From Pseudomonas frederiksbergensis (lineage in GTDB: Bacteria > Pseudomonadota > Gammaproteobacteria > Pseudomonadales > Pseudomonadaceae), in the NCBI RefSeq assembly GCF_000802155.2, contig NZ_JQGJ02000003.1, positions 1 through 64,000 on the forward strand: a DNA stretch of 64,000 nucleotides. The letters run 5' to 3'. Each line of letters begins with the position of its first letter. Within the stretch, counting starts at the first letter, position 1. The position numbers were made by a program, and so were the translations under genes. A model generated the notes under the pieces. It was not told the DNA's origin and did no database searches. It saw nothing but the letters and a program-made list of their open reading frames with translations. Shown here in pieces: positions 12,621 to 22,534 of this stretch.

Positions 12621-13312
12621 AGGCGGTCGAGCAGGTCCTGGTATAGCGTTTCAAGCCGTTCCAGCGCATGAGGTGCCGGGTACTTTTCATGGAGGGCGAT
12701 GTGGCTCTCGGCGCGCACGCGCTGATCCAGGCCACACGCCTCGTTGAAACGATTGACCGCCGCGACCATGCCCTCGCGTTCGTCCTCCAGCAACAGCGCG
12801 CCATGCACCAGCCCTACCGGGCGTTGCCCGCCTTTGCTCTGTCGCCAGCGCTGCGCGGTGCCGACCATCTTCCGACCGTCGAGATTGACGTTGAAACGCC
12901 CATCACAAAATGCGCCCTCCACTTCACCCAGCGAAGCGACCCCGCCCAACTCATCGAGCAACTGGCAGATGGGATCACACAACCGACGATAGGCGGTTTC
13001 GATCCGACCGTGATCGCCTTCGCTTCGCGGTGGTGCGTAGACCAGGGCGATATTGACGGTAGCGCCTGACTGAGGCACCGGCTCGCCACCCGTTTCGCGC
13101 AGGAGCACCGGCCACCCGTTGGCCGCCGAAACCTCACAGGCCAGTTCGAAGCCCGGCAAGCGGCTCAAGCGCCGCGGCATGACCAACGCACGGTCGCTGG
13201 GTTGCCAGAACAGCAAGCCGAACTCAGCGTCGCCGGCGCAAATGCTGGCCAGCAGATCCTGTTCGGCTTGCAGGCCGTTTTCGACAGTGAAGGCAATGGC
13301 TGGAGGCATCAT
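12617..13312 (-). CDS. Lipoate-protein ligase A-like protein, last gene of the trp operon
   Basis: This 231-residue protein has the biotin/lipoate A/B ligase fold. Visible hallmarks are the [12 protein letters not shown] substrate loop (about 70-81) and the active-site lysine segment [11 protein letters not shown]. It may attach lipoate or octanoate to carrier domains, but the target is unknown and the family also contains proteins of other function. The ATG overlaps the trpC stop as TGATG, so translation is coupled to trpC. No link to tryptophan synthesis is apparent. Confidence 0.82.
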   Translation of the reverse strand: MMPPAIAFTVENGLQAEQDLLASICAGDAEFGLLFWQPSDRALVMPRRLSRLPGFELACEVSAANGWPVLLRETGGEPVPQSGATVNIALVYAPPRSEGDHGRIETAYRRLCDPICQLLDELGGVASLGEVEGAFCDGRFNVNLDGRKMVGTAQRWRQSKGGQRPVGLVHGALLLEDEREGMVAAVNRFNEACGLDQRVRAESHIALHEKYPAPHALERLETLYQDLLDRL

Positions 13313-14148
13313 CAGTCCAGCGTCGAACCGCTCACCGGAACGCCGCGCTCGGGGAAAAACAACCGCTGCAACTCCATGCCAGGGTTTTCGGCCCGCATGA
13401 ACGCTTCGCCTACCAGGAACGAATAGACATCGCTGACTTCCATCAACTCGACATCGGCCCGGTTAAGGATACCGCTCTCCGTGATGACCAGACGATCACG
13501 CGGGATGCGTGGCAGCAGGTCCAAGGTAGTTTCCAGGCTGACTTCAAAGGTATGCAGATTGCGATTGTTCACGCCTACCAGCTTGGTATCCAGGGTCTTG
13601 AGGGCCCGCTCCAACTCGTCGCCGTCATGGACTTCCACCAATACGTCCAGGCCGACGTCCTTGGCGACCGCAGCCAACTCGGCCATTTTCACGTCGTCCA
13701 GCGCCGAGACGATCAACAGCACGCAATCGGCGCCCAACGCCCGCGCCTCGACGATCTGGTAGGGATCGATCATGAAGTCCTTGCGGATCACCGGCAGCTT
13801 GCATGCAGCTCGAGCCTGCTTGAGGTAATCGTCGGCACCCTGGAAAAAATCGACATCGGTCAGCACCGAAAGGCAGGTGGCGCCGCCTTTTTCGTAGCTC
13901 TTGGCAATGTCGGCCGGAACGAAGTTCTCCCGGATCACGCCCTTGCTGGGAGAGGCCTTTTTTATCTCGGCAATCACCGCCGGCTGCTTTCTTTTCGCCT
14001 GGTCGATCAGTGCCTGGGCAAAGCCGCGAGGCGCATCTGCCGAACGCGCGAGGGTTTCCAACTCGGCCAGACTGACCCGGGCAATGCGCTCGGCGACCTC
14101 CTGCCTTTTGCGAGCCAGAATGTTTTCCAGAACTGTTGGCACGCTCAT
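13312..14148 (-). CDS. trpC: Indole-3-glycerol phosphate synthase
   Basis: TrpC closes the indole ring in tryptophan synthesis. This 278-residue monofunctional TIM-barrel enzyme has the [11 protein letters not shown] motif near residue 60 and catalytic-region segments [18 protein letters not shown] and VITESGI. It is not fused to TrpF. Its start overlaps the trpD stop by 4 nt (ATGA). Confidence 0.97.
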   Translation of the reverse strand: MSVPTVLENILARKRQEVAERIARVSLAELETLARSADAPRGFAQALIDQAKRKQPAVIAEIKKASPSKGVIRENFVPADIAKSYEKGGATCLSVLTDVDFFQGADDYLKQARAACKLPVIRKDFMIDPYQIVEARALGADCVLLIVSALDDVKMAELAAVAKDVGLDVLVEVHDGDELERALKTLDTKLVGVNNRNLHTFEVSLETTLDLLPRIPRDRLVITESGILNRADVELMEVSDVYSFLVGEAFMRAENPGMELQRLFFPERGVPVSGSTLD

Positions 14149-15194
14149 CCTTCATTCTCCACTTTGAATACGGCGGTAAACGCGCCCAATTCTTCCAGTT
14201 TTTCCCTGGCCAGGCCGGTGTGCAACGCATCATGGGCGAGCTCGACACCTTGCTTGAGGCTGCTGGCGTGATCGGCGGCATACAACGCGGCACCCGCATT
14301 GAGCATGATCATTTCCGCAGCTTTCTGGCCATTCTCGGTTTTACGACGCCCCAAGGCGTCGCGAATCAACTCCAGCGACTGGGCCGGCCCATCCACCGCC
14401 AGGCCATGCAGGCTCTGGCTCTTCATGCCCAGGTCTTCAGGTTCGACCCAATATTCGGTGATCTGATCATTTTTCAGCTCAGCCACGAAGGTCGGCGCCG
14501 CCAGGCTGAATTCATCCAGGCCATCCTTCGAATGGACCACCAGCACGTGCTTGCTGCCCAGGCGCTGCAGGACCTCGGCCAAAGGGCGGCACAACGCCTG
14601 GCTGAATACGCCGACGACCTGATGCTTCACACCGGCCGGATTCGTAAGCGGGCCGAGCATGTTGAACAGCGTGCGCAAACCCAGTTCGCGACGGGGCGCA
14701 GCAGCATGTTTCATGGCGCTATGGTGGGTCTGGGCGAACATGAAGCCGATGCCGACGTTATCGATACAGCGAGCCACCTGGACCGGTGTCAGGTTCAGGT
14801 AGATACCGGCAGCCTCCAGCAGGTCGGCGCTGCCGCTCTTGCCCGAGACCGCTCGATTGCCATGCTTGGCGACGGTGCAACCAGCTGCAGCAACGACAAA
14901 CGACGCGGCGGTGGAAACGTTGAAGATATTGGCGCCATCACCGCCGGTACCCACCACGTCCACCACGCCGTCCAGCGTCTTGAGTTCGACCTTGTCCGCC
15001 AGCTCTCGCATGGTCGTGACCGCACCGACGATTTCGTCGATGCTCTCGCTCTTCATGCGCATGGCCATCATGAACGCGCCGATCTGCGCGTCTGTGCACT
15101 GGCCAGTCATGATCTCGCGCATCACGTCGCGCATCTCGTCGGTACTCAGGTCGAGCTGGCCGACGATACGGTTCAGGGCTGTCTTGATGTCCAT
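14145..15194 (-). CDS. trpD: Anthranilate phosphoribosyltransferase
   Basis: TrpD joins anthranilate to PRPP, the second step of the tryptophan branch. The 349-residue protein has GTGGDG (about 82-87) for PRPP binding and the downstream [13 protein letters not shown] and [12 protein letters not shown] motifs. It sits 9 bp after trpG and overlaps trpC, forming a tight trpGDC unit. Confidence 0.97.
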   Translation of the reverse strand: MDIKTALNRIVGQLDLSTDEMRDVMREIMTGQCTDAQIGAFMMAMRMKSESIDEIVGAVTTMRELADKVELKTLDGVVDVVGTGGDGANIFNVSTAASFVVAAAGCTVAKHGNRAVSGKSGSADLLEAAGIYLNLTPVQVARCIDNVGIGFMFAQTHHSAMKHAAAPRRELGLRTLFNMLGPLTNPAGVKHQVVGVFSQALCRPLAEVLQRLGSKHVLVVHSKDGLDEFSLAAPTFVAELKNDQITEYWVEPEDLGMKSQSLHGLAVDGPAQSLELIRDALGRRKTENGQKAAEMIMLNAGAALYAADHASSLKQGVELAHDALHTGLAREKLEELGAFTAVFKVENEG

Positions 15195-15203
15195 GAAAAG
15201 TCC

Positions 15204-15797
15204 TTAGCGCGTGCCGCCGGTTTGTTTGAGGAAGTTGGCGAACAGCTCGTGGCCCTGTTCAGTGAGGATAGACTCGGGGTGAAATTGCACACCTTCGATA
15301 TTTAACGTCTTGTGTCGCAGGCCCATGATTTCATCCACCGAGCCGTCTTCGAGCTGGGTCCAGGCGGTCAATTCCAGGCATTCCGGCAATGTCTCACGCT
15401 TGACGATCAAAGAATGGTAGCGAGTGACGGTAAGCGGATGGTTCAGGCCCTCGAAAACACCCTTGTCTTCGTGGAAGACCGGACTGGTCTTGCCATGCAT
15501 GACTTGTCGGGCGCGCACGACGTCGCCACCAAACGCCTGGCCGATGGACTGGTGGCCCAGGCAGACGCCGAGTATCGGCAACTTGCCGGCAAAATACTTG
15601 ATAGCCTCGATGGAGACGCCCGCTTCGGTCGGCGTGCATGGGCCAGGCGAGACCACGATGCGCTCAGGCTTGAGGGCCTCGATTTCGGCGATGGTCAGCT
15701 CGTCGTTGCGCACTACCTTGACCTCGGAGCCCAGCTCGCCAAGGTATTGCACAACGTTGTAGGTAAAGGAGTCGTAGTTATCGATCATCAGCAACAT
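15204..15797 (-). CDS. trpG: Anthranilate synthase glutamine amidotransferase subunit
   Basis: TrpG supplies ammonia from glutamine to TrpE. This 197-residue class I amidotransferase has the nucleophile Cys79 in LGVCLGHQ and the catalytic His/Glu in GVQFHPESI. It is the first enzyme gene of trpGDC. A 161-nt leader separates it from a 28-codon ORF that ends in the same peptide as Gph, the gene upstream of trpE. Confidence 0.97.
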   Translation of the reverse strand: MLLMIDNYDSFTYNVVQYLGELGSEVKVVRNDELTIAEIEALKPERIVVSPGPCTPTEAGVSIEAIKYFAGKLPILGVCLGHQSIGQAFGGDVVRARQVMHGKTSPVFHEDKGVFEGLNHPLTVTRYHSLIVKRETLPECLELTAWTQLEDGSVDEIMGLRHKTLNIEGVQFHPESILTEQGHELFANFLKQTGGTR

Positions 15798-15958
15798 GGC
15801 GTAAACAACCTATTGAATACACTGACTTGGAATACAGCCTTCGAAGAGTGACCCGCACGGTGCTGCGCTGGGCATCACAGCGATGCGCCTGCAAAGCGGT
15901 TTTCAAGCGGGTAAAGAAGGCAAATCGGTACAAGTCCGGCGTAGCCGGCATGGAACGT
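15798..15958 (-). promoter_or_regulatory. Leader region between the small ORF and trpG
   Basis: This is 161 nt without a gene on the trp transcript. Ten nt after the small ORF stop there is a perfect 5-bp hairpin CCGGC-TAC-GCCGG (15936-15948). Further on are possible pairings GCATC-GCTGT-GATGC and a longer-range ACCCGC with GCGGGT. I see no hairpin followed by a U-run, so no classical intrinsic attenuator. An AGGTTG ribosome-binding site precedes trpG. Confidence 0.5.
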
Positions 15959-15981
15959 TCAGGCGCGCCAACGCCAGCGGG
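15959..15981 (-). repeat. 23-bp repeat, copy 1 (trpG leader)
   Basis: This copy covers the codons for ARWRWRA plus the stop and is identical over 23 bp to 19732-19754 at the end of gph. Both copies lie on the minus strand just ahead of an anthranilate synthase gene and are followed, after exactly 10 nt, by a CCGG-type hairpin. Confidence 0.85.
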
Positions 15982-16045
15982 CGTGAGCCTTGATCAATTG
16001 ATTCAGAAATTTGCTGACAATCGACACGGGGAAAGTCTCGTTCAT
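15959..16045 (-). CDS. 28-residue leader-type ORF ending in ARWRWRA, upstream of trpGDC
   Basis: The reading frame starts ATG at 16045 with a weak GGAA upstream and encodes MNETFPVSIVSKFLN followed by QLIKAHARWRWRA and a TGA. It has two Trp codons at positions -5 and -3 relative to the last sense codon-stop region. The last 20 bases of coding sequence plus stop are identical to the end of gph upstream of trpE, including synonymous codons. Homology extends about 17 residues (pattern K-hydrophobic-x-x-x-hydrophobic-hydrophobic-K-A-x-ARWRWRA). By position and Trp content this is a leader peptide controlling trpGDC. Translation is inferred. Confidence 0.7.
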   Translation of the reverse strand: MNETFPVSIVSKFLNQLIKAHARWRWRA

Positions 16046-16153
16046 ACGTTCCGGCACAGTAACTTAGCTGGGCGGAGCACGCAATAAGACGGGCCCGCAG
16101 GGCCTCTAAACAATCACGATGCCAGCCGACGGGTGGCAGAGCGCGGGAGGCAT

Positions 16154-16182
16154 TTGGTACTGTCGTTTCGTTTCTCTATAAA
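16154..16182 (+). promoter_or_regulatory. Candidate sigma70 promoter of estP
   Basis: TTGGTA (16154-16159), a 17-nt spacer and TATAAA (16177-16182) lie 24 bp before the estP start codon. The match to consensus and the spacing are good. The promoter region abuts that of the divergent small leader ORF. Confidence 0.55.
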
Positions 16183-16206
16183 AACAAGATTGAAAAGGAC
16201 CTTCTC

Positions 16207-18114
16207 ATGATCAAACAGACGTTGTTCGTACCGCTTGCCGGTTGCCTGCTGGCGATAGCATGTGCCCAGGCAGGCGCCGCTCCGAACCCTTATTCCAAGT
16301 TCATTGTGTTCGGGGACAGCCTCAACGACGCCGGCCAATTCACCGATGCCGGAGGCCCACCCGGCTCGACCGAGCGCTATACCAACCGAACCGGCCCGAT
16401 CTACACGGACGGCAGCGGCGAGGCCTACTCGGCCAACTCCACCCAATTACTCGGCGGGCGCCTGGGCTACTCCGACGATGAGACCGCCGCCTCCACTTCG
16501 GCTGTGCGCGCCGGTCAGGGGCTGGCAGATGGCAATAACTGGGCGGTGGGTGGTTATCGCACCGACCAGATCCTCGAATCGATTACCGGCATTTCCGACA
16601 CCGGTGAGCGTAGCCGCCCCGGTTATCTGCAATCCAATGGCCTGCGTGCCGATCCGGATGCGCTGTACTACATATCCGGCGGTGGTAACGATTTCCTTCA
16701 AGGCCTGGTGCTGACTCCCGCACAAGCGAACGCCGCCGCGGACCGCCTGGCCGACAGCGTCCAAGTTCTGCAAACCGCCGGTGCCCGCTATGTAATGGTC
16801 TGGTTGTTACCCGACCTGGGGCTGACACCAGCCCTCAATGGCACGCCACTGCAAGGCGCTGTCTCGCAGCTGGGCAACCAGTTCAACCAACAACTGATCA
16901 CGCGACTGCAGGGCATCGACGCTGAAATCATTCCGTTGAACGTACCGTTGTTGCTAAAGGAAAGCTTCGCTGATCCGGCACGATTCGGCCTCGCCGCCGG
17001 AGAAAATCTTACCGCCACATGCTTCAGCGGCAACGGCTGCACGGAAAACCCCACCTATGGCATCAACAGCGCCACGCCCGATCCCAGCAAACTGATCTAT
17101 AACGACGCGGTCCACCCCACCGAGGCCGGGCAGAAGCTGATTGCCGGCTACGCCTATTCCCTATTGGCGGCGCCGTGGGAACTGACATTGATGCCGGAAA
17201 TGGCCCATTCGACCTTACGCGCCCATCAGGATGAACTGCGCAGCCAATGGCAATCGGACTGGGAGGACTGGCAGGCGGTCGGCCAATGGCGCGCCATCGT
17301 CGCAGGCGGCGGCCAGCACATGGACCTGGACAGCCAGGACAGCGGCGCCAGTGCCGACGGCAGCGGCTACAGCCTCAACGTCGGCGGCAGCTATCGCCTC
17401 AACGAGGCCTGGCGTGTGGGTGTAGCTGCCGGGCTGTACCGCCAGGATATGGACGCAGGCGCTAACGATTCGACGTACAAGCTCAACAGCTACCTGGCGA
17501 CGGCTTTCGCCCAGTTCCAGCAGAACCGCTGGTGGGCCGACGCTGCGCTGACCGGCGGCAAGCTCGACTACGACAACCTGGAGCGCAAGTTCGACCTGGG
17601 TGTCAACGAAGCCCAGGAAAAAGGCGACACCGACGGTCATCTGTGGGCATTCAGCTCGCGGGTGGGCTACGACATTGCCCAGCCGGGCAGCGAATGGCAT
17701 CTCTCGCCGTTCGTCAGCGCCGACTACGCGAAGGTTGAGGTAGATGGCTATTCGGAAAAGAGCAACCGCTCCACGGCCCTGACCTTCGATGACCAGACCC
17801 GCGACTCGAAACGCCTGGGCATCGGCTTGCAGGGCAAATACAACATCACCCGGCAGACCCAGGTGTTTGGCGAATATGCCCACGAACGCGAATACGAAGA
17901 CGACACGCAAAAGGTCAACATCGCCCTCAACAGCTTGCCAGCCAACGACTTCACGCTTGAAGGCTACACGCCACAGAGCCACTTGAATCGCCTGAGCCTG
18001 GGCGTCAGTCACAAGTTGACCAACGACCTGGCGCTGCGGGGCGGTTATACGTTGCGCAAGGATGATGACCTGACCCAGCAAGGCGTGAGCCTGGGGGTCA
18101 GCCTGGACTTCTAG
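16207..18114 (+). CDS. estP: Autotransporter esterase EstP/EstA (GDSL lipase)
   Basis: This is an outer-membrane-anchored esterase displayed on the cell surface. The 635-residue protein has a signal peptide (1-24, ending QAGAAP) and a GDSL hydrolase domain with FGDSLNDAG (catalytic Ser38) and a C-terminal catalytic block [10 protein letters not shown] type V autotransporter beta-barrel runs from about 365 to the terminal Phe (SLDF). An AAGGA ribosome-binding site is present. It stands alone between trpG and trpE, where PAO1 carries its pyocin cluster (remembered). Confidence 0.93.
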   Translation: MIKQTLFVPLAGCLLAIACAQAGAAPNPYSKFIVFGDSLNDAGQFTDAGGPPGSTERYTNRTGPIYTDGSGEAYSANSTQLLGGRLGYSDDETAASTSAVRAGQGLADGNNWAVGGYRTDQILESITGISDTGERSRPGYLQSNGLRADPDALYYISGGGNDFLQGLVLTPAQANAAADRLADSVQVLQTAGARYVMVWLLPDLGLTPALNGTPLQGAVSQLGNQFNQQLITRLQGIDAEIIPLNVPLLLKESFADPARFGLAAGENLTATCFSGNGCTENPTYGINSATPDPSKLIYNDAVHPTEAGQKLIAGYAYSLLAAPWELTLMPEMAHSTLRAHQDELRSQWQSDWEDWQAVGQWRAIVAGGGQHMDLDSQDSGASADGSGYSLNVGGSYRLNEAWRVGVAAGLYRQDMDAGANDSTYKLNSYLATAFAQFQQNRWWADAALTGGKLDYDNLERKFDLGVNEAQEKGDTDGHLWAFSSRVGYDIAQPGSEWHLSPFVSADYAKVEVDGYSEKSNRSTALTFDDQTRDSKRLGIGLQGKYNITRQTQVFGEYAHEREYEDDTQKVNIALNSLPANDFTLEGYTPQSHLNRLSLGVSHKLTNDLALRGGYTLRKDDDLTQQGVSLGVSLDF

Positions 18115-18126
18115 TCGTGTAAACCC

Positions 18127-18153
18127 TGTGGGAGCGAGCTGCTCGCTCCCACA
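18127..18153. repeat. REP-type palindrome between estP and trpE
   Basis: TGTGGGAGCGAGC and its perfect reverse complement flank a single T, giving 13-bp arms. It lies between the two convergent stop codons and could form a structure at both transcript ends. Confidence 0.85.
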
Positions 18154-18179
18154 TTGATCAGATCAAGCTGCGACAGGAT

Positions 18180-19661
18180 TCAGTCGCTGGAGGTCTGCTC
18201 GGCCAACGCCACGGCGCGGAACATCGCCCGGCGCTTGTTCAGGGTTTCTTCCCATTCCAACGCGGGCACCGAGTCGGCGACGATGCCGCCGCCGGCCTGC
18301 ACGTGCAGCTCGCCGTCCTTGATGACCGCAGTGCGAATGGCAATCGCGGTGTCCATGTTGCCGTTCCAGGCAAAGTAACCCACGGCCCCGCCGTACACAC
18401 CCCGCTTGACCGGCTCCAGTTCGTCGATGATTTCCATCGCGCGGATCTTCGGCGCGCCCGACAAGGTGCCCGCCGGCAGGATCGCCCGCAAAGCGTCCAT
18501 TGCCGTCAGCCCGGCCTTCAACTGGCCGGTGACGTTGGACACGATATGCATCACGTTTGAATAGCGCTCGATGACCATTTTCTCGGTGAGCTTCACCGAC
18601 CCCACTTCCGAGACCCGCCCAGTGTCATTGCGGCCCAGGTCGATCAACATCAAGTGTTCGGCGATTTCCTTGTCGTCCGACAGCAGGTCCTCTTCCAGCG
18701 ACCGGTCAGCCTCCTCCGTGGCGCCACGGGGACGAGTGCCGGCGATCGGTCGGACGGTGATCAGGTTGTCTTCGACGCGCACCAGCACTTCCGGCGAACT
18801 GCCCACGACATGGAAGTCGCCGAAATTGAAGAAGTACATGTAGGGCGTCGGGTTGAAACAGCGCAGCGCCCGGTAGAGATCGATGGGCGCGGCCTTGAAG
18901 TCGATGGACATCCGTTGCGACGGCACGACCTGCATGCAATCGCCGGCGAGGATGTATTCCTTGATCGTATCGACGGCCCGTTCGTAATCGTCCTGGGTGA
19001 AGCTGGAACGGAACACCGGGTCGGCGGCCGACTGCTTGTGGAAGTCCAGGCCTGGGCGCGGCGTGATTGGCTGGCGAAGCTTTTCCAGCAGCGCCTGCAG
19101 GCTTTCCTGCCCCTGCTCGTAGGCGTCTTCCCGGGACGGGTCGGCGAGGATAATCGCGTGCATCTTGCCGGCGAGGTTATCGAAGACCACGACCGCGTCG
19201 GAGACCATCAGCAAAATGTCCGGCACCCCAAGCGGATCGGGGTTCGGACAGGTGCCGAGACGTTTTTCCACATAGCGCACGCAGTCATAGCCGAAATACC
19301 CCACCAGGCCACCGTTGAAACGCGGCAGCCCGGGGATGGTCGGCACGTTGTAGCGGGCCTTGAAGGATTCGACGAACGCCAGCGGATCCTCCACTTCTAA
19401 GCTTTCGATCTCGACGCCGTCCTGGGTCACGCTGACGCGATGGTCATGCACCCGCAGCACCGTACGGCACGGCAAGCCAATCATGGAATAACGGCCCCAC
19501 TTCTCACCGCCCTGCACCGATTCAAGCAGATAGGAGTTCGGCTGGTCGGCCAGCTTGAGATAGATCGACAGCGGCGTGTCGAAGTCGGCCAGGGTTTCGC
19601 AGGCAAGCGGGATGCGGTTGTAGCCGGCAGCGGCTAGACGCAGAAATTCTTCGCGGATCAT
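18180..19661 (-). CDS. trpE: Anthranilate synthase component I
   Basis: TrpE converts chorismate to anthranilate with TrpG. The 493-residue protein has the tryptophan feedback site LLES near residue 45 and chorismate-binding motifs such as [32 protein letters not shown] and GGAVGYF. It starts 70 nt after the stop of gph; the intervening RNA has a GCCGG-TTAT-CCGGC hairpin and a GAGG ribosome-binding site that can pair with an upstream CCTC. The end of gph encodes the same ARWRWRA peptide found before trpG. Confidence 0.97.
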   Translation of the reverse strand: MIREEFLRLAAAGYNRIPLACETLADFDTPLSIYLKLADQPNSYLLESVQGGEKWGRYSMIGLPCRTVLRVHDHRVSVTQDGVEIESLEVEDPLAFVESFKARYNVPTIPGLPRFNGGLVGYFGYDCVRYVEKRLGTCPNPDPLGVPDILLMVSDAVVVFDNLAGKMHAIILADPSREDAYEQGQESLQALLEKLRQPITPRPGLDFHKQSAADPVFRSSFTQDDYERAVDTIKEYILAGDCMQVVPSQRMSIDFKAAPIDLYRALRCFNPTPYMYFFNFGDFHVVGSSPEVLVRVEDNLITVRPIAGTRPRGATEEADRSLEEDLLSDDKEIAEHLMLIDLGRNDTGRVSEVGSVKLTEKMVIERYSNVMHIVSNVTGQLKAGLTAMDALRAILPAGTLSGAPKIRAMEIIDELEPVKRGVYGGAVGYFAWNGNMDTAIAIRTAVIKDGELHVQAGGGIVADSVPALEWEETLNKRRAMFRAVALAEQTSSD

Positions 19662-19707
19662 GGTGTGCCTCGTGGCAAGAGGAGCTGACAGTCAGGTATG
19701 CAAACGC

Positions 19708-19721
19708 GCCGGATAACCGGC
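19708..19721 (-). promoter_or_regulatory. Hairpin 10 nt after the gph stop, in the trpE leader
   Basis: A perfect 5-bp stem GCCGG-TTAT-CCGGC on the minus strand starts exactly 10 nt after the gph TGA. The hairpin after the small ORF upstream of trpG has the same distance and the same CCGG core. No U-run follows. Confidence 0.55.
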
Positions 19722-19731
19722 CAAGATCACG

Positions 19732-19754
19732 TCAGGCGCGCCAACGCCAGCGGG
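19732..19754 (-). repeat. 23-bp repeat, copy 2 (end of gph, before trpE)
   Basis: Identical to 15959-15981. It encodes ARWRWRA and the TGA stop of Gph. Confidence 0.85.
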
Positions 19755-20550
19755 CCAGGGCCTTCATGACTTTCATCCAGAGTTTGCGAGTGACCACCAC
19801 GATGGCGTTTCCAGAAGAGGATTGAACAGCGTCGGGCAACGTTATCTCAGCGGCCGGGTCCAGGCAACCGGGAATTAACAGGCGCAAATCATCGATCACC
19901 AGCGTCGGAAACTCTTCGGCGATGGGCCGGCCGTGGTTGTAGCCGTAACTCAGGGCAACGCACTTGACCCCTGCCGCCTTGGCCGCCAGCACATCGCTGC
20001 GCGAGTCGCCGACAAACAAGGATTGGGAGGCCGGGATGTTGGCCATTTTCATGACGAAGAACAGCGCGGCCGGGTCGGGCTTTTTCTGTGGCAAGGTATC
20101 GCCGCCGATGATCCAGCGGAAATAGCGGCCGATCTTCATCTGGTCCAGCAGCGGCGCGACGAAGCGTTCCGGCTTGTTGGTGATTAGGGCCATCTCCACG
20201 CCTTGCTTTTTCAGCCACTTGAGGGTGGAACGCACGCCGGGATAGACCACCGTCAGCTGGTGATTGTCTTCATAGGCTTCATTGAACAACGCCAGCGCCT
20301 GCTCGGCCTCGGCGTCATCGACGCCTTGGGCATCGATGTCGTTGGCCAGGGCCCGGCGCACCAGCATGGGCGCGCCGTTGCCGACCCAGTGGCGCACCGC
20401 ATCGATGCCGGCGGGCGGGCGTCCGAGCTTGAGCAGCATCGTGTCCACGGCCGCCGCGAGATCCGGAACCGAATCGACCAGTGTGCCATCAAGGTCGAAC
20501 ATCACCAGACGCGGCAAGCTGCCGGGGAACAGCTGCTCGAAGCCGCTCAT
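19732..20550 (-). CDS. gph: Phosphoglycolate phosphatase with Trp-rich C-terminal tail
   Basis: Gph is a HAD-family phosphatase that removes 2-phosphoglycolate. The 272-residue protein has the [10 protein letters not shown] nucleophile motif (D19, D21), [11 protein letters not shown] and a C-terminal [14 protein letters not shown] loop. The HAD fold ends around residue 230; about 40 extra residues follow, ending [13 protein letters not shown]. The final codons are identical to those of the small ORF before trpG, so the tail probably doubles as a leader peptide for trpE, 70 nt downstream. The start overlaps the rpe stop (ATGA). Confidence 0.95.
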   Translation of the reverse strand: MSGFEQLFPGSLPRLVMFDLDGTLVDSVPDLAAAVDTMLLKLGRPPAGIDAVRHWVGNGAPMLVRRALANDIDAQGVDDAEAEQALALFNEAYEDNHQLTVVYPGVRSTLKWLKKQGVEMALITNKPERFVAPLLDQMKIGRYFRWIIGGDTLPQKKPDPAALFFVMKMANIPASQSLFVGDSRSDVLAAKAAGVKCVALSYGYNHGRPIAEEFPTLVIDDLRLLIPGCLDPAAEITLPDAVQSSSGNAIVVVTRKLWMKVMKALARWRWRA

Positions 20551-21221
20551 GGACGGGCCAGGGCCAGTTCAGAACGCATCTTTTCAATCACTTCTGCATA
20601 GTTCGGCGCATTGAAGATCGCAGAACCGGCGACAAAGGTGTCGGCGCCGGCCGCGGCGATTTCACGAATATTGTTCACATTCACGCCACCGTCGATTTCC
20701 AGGCGGATGTCGCGGCCCGAGGCATCGATCAGCGCACGGGCTTCGCGCAGCTTGTCGAGGGTGCCCGGGATGAACTTCTGCCCGCCGAAGCCAGGGTTGA
20801 CGCTCATCAGCAGGACCATGTCGACCTTGTCCATCACGTACTTGAGCACGTCCAGGGGCGTGGCCGGGTTGAATACCAGGCCGGCCTTGCAACCGCCTTC
20901 GCGGATCAACTGCAGGGAACGGTCGACATGCAGCGTAGCTTCCGGGTGGAAGGTGATGTAGGTCGCGCCAGCCTCGATGAAATCGCCAACGATGCGATCC
21001 ACCGGGCTGACCATCAGGTGCGCATCGATCGGCGCGGTGATGCCGTATTTGCGCAGCGCCGCGCAGACCATCGGGCCGATGGTCAGGTTGGGCACGTAGT
21101 GGTTGTCCATGACATCGAAGTGCACGATGTCGGCCCCGGCGGCCAGAACGTTGTCCACTTCCTCGCCCAGGCGGGCGAAGTCGGCGGAGAGAATCGACGG
21201 AGCAATAGCGAAGGGCTGCAT
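20547..21221 (-). CDS. rpe: Ribulose-phosphate 3-epimerase
   Basis: Rpe interconverts ribulose-5-phosphate and xylulose-5-phosphate in the pentose phosphate pathway. The 224-residue TIM barrel begins [19 protein letters not shown] and carries the metal-site segments [12 protein letters not shown] and DAHLMV and the SVNPGFGGQ phosphate loop. The ATG at 21221 is the family start. It is translationally coupled to gph and thus sits in the same transcript as trpE. Confidence 0.96.
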   Translation of the reverse strand: MQPFAIAPSILSADFARLGEEVDNVLAAGADIVHFDVMDNHYVPNLTIGPMVCAALRKYGITAPIDAHLMVSPVDRIVGDFIEAGATYITFHPEATLHVDRSLQLIREGGCKAGLVFNPATPLDVLKYVMDKVDMVLLMSVNPGFGGQKFIPGTLDKLREARALIDASGRDIRLEIDGGVNVNNIREIAAAGADTFVAGSAIFNAPNYAEVIEKMRSELALARP

Positions 21222-21299
21222 CACGCACCTGTTTTGAGCGAAATCACGATGGCGCGCATTGTATACCTCAAGATTTGGCGCGCCCACCGTGACAATCGA

Positions 21300-22448
21300 T
21301 CAATACGCCGCACGGTAGATCTTCTCGATATCGGCGGCGCTCAGTTGGCGCGGGTTGTTGCGCATCAGCCGCTCGATCCCTGCGGCTTCCACCGCCATGG
21401 AGGGGATCACGTCCTCGGTCACGCCCAGTCCGCTCAGGCCCTGGGGAATCTGCACGGCGGCGCACAAGGCGACCATGGCCTCCACGGCTTCATCGGCCGC
21501 TTCGAGGTCACTCAGGTGGGCGGTCCTGAGGCCCATGGCCTCGGCAATGTCGCGCATGCGCTCGACGCAGGCCATCTTGTTCCAAGCCATCACATAAGGC
21601 AGCAACAAGGCATTGGCGACACCATGGGACACATGGAAGCGCCCGCCCAACGGATAGGCCAGCGCGTGCACCGCCCCGACCCCGGCATTACCAAAGGCCA
21701 TGCCGGCCATCAGGCTGGCCGTGGCCATGTCTTCACGGGCCTGCAGATGGTTAGGATTGGCGTAGGCCTTGGGCAACGCGCGGGTGATCAGCTTGATTGC
21801 ACCGATGGCCAGGGCGTCGGTGATCGGTGAAGCATTGAGGGACAGGTAGGCCTCGATGGCGTGCACCAGCGCATCCACGCCACTGGCAGCCGTTACGCCG
21901 CGTGGGCAGGTGAGCGTCATTTGCGGGCTGACCAGCGCCACGTCCGGCAACAGGTAATCGCTGACGATGCCTTTTTTCAGTTGCGCGGCCTTGTCGGAGA
22001 GAATGGCGACGTTGGTAACTTCCGACCCGGTACCGGCCGTGGTGGGAATGGCGATCATCGGCGGGCCTTTGCGCGGCACCTGGTCGACGCCGAACATATC
22101 CTGCAACTCGCCGTGGTATCCGGCATAGACGCCCACGCACTTGGCGATGTCGATGGCACTGCCGCCGCCCAGGCCAATCAGGCCGTCATGCCCACCGTCG
22201 CGGTAGGCTTGCATGCAGTCTTCGACGATGGCGATTTCCGGGTCGGGCATGACCCGGTCGAAGATCTCGTAGTCGCGCCCGCCCAGGTGCTGCAAGGCCA
22301 AGTCCACGGTGCCGGACTTGACCAGCGCCGCATCGGTCACGATCAACGGATTGTCGACATCCAGCCGCGTCAGCTCGGCCGCCAGTTGCTCGATGGCAGC
22401 AGCACCGGTGATCAATTTATGGGCGATCTTGAACGAGGAAAGACTCAT
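21300..22448 (-). CDS. Iron-containing alcohol dehydrogenase
   Basis: This 382-residue NAD(P)-dependent type III alcohol dehydrogenase has the cofactor motif GGGSAIDIAKC (about 95-105). Metal-binding histidines lie in the ALVHAIEAYLS, GAVHALAYPLGG and FHVSHGVANALLLP segments. The physiological substrate is not evident. It lies between the transporter genes and rpe, all on the minus strand. Confidence 0.92.
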   Translation of the reverse strand: MSLSSFKIAHKLITGAAAIEQLAAELTRLDVDNPLIVTDAALVKSGTVDLALQHLGGRDYEIFDRVMPDPEIAIVEDCMQAYRDGGHDGLIGLGGGSAIDIAKCVGVYAGYHGELQDMFGVDQVPRKGPPMIAIPTTAGTGSEVTNVAILSDKAAQLKKGIVSDYLLPDVALVSPQMTLTCPRGVTAASGVDALVHAIEAYLSLNASPITDALAIGAIKLITRALPKAYANPNHLQAREDMATASLMAGMAFGNAGVGAVHALAYPLGGRFHVSHGVANALLLPYVMAWNKMACVERMRDIAEAMGLRTAHLSDLEAADEAVEAMVALCAAVQIPQGLSGLGVTEDVIPSMAVEAAGIERLMRNNPRQLSAADIEKIYRAAY

Positions 22449-22534
22449 TGTGCGCGGCCTCTTGTTCGAGAATGGGCTGGCACAAGGATAGCTCGGTATT
22501 GAGGGTTAGCTTGTCATTCAGCGCGTGAATGCGA

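Noticed and set aside
15827..16087. 86-codon plus-strand frame in the trpG leader
   Set aside because: It is antisense to the leader ORF that has the shared ARWRWRA end. No ribosome-binding site.
19662..19731. Classical trp attenuator before trpE
   Set aside because: Only 70 nt separate gph and trpE, and no hairpin is followed by a U-run, so I do not call an intrinsic terminator.
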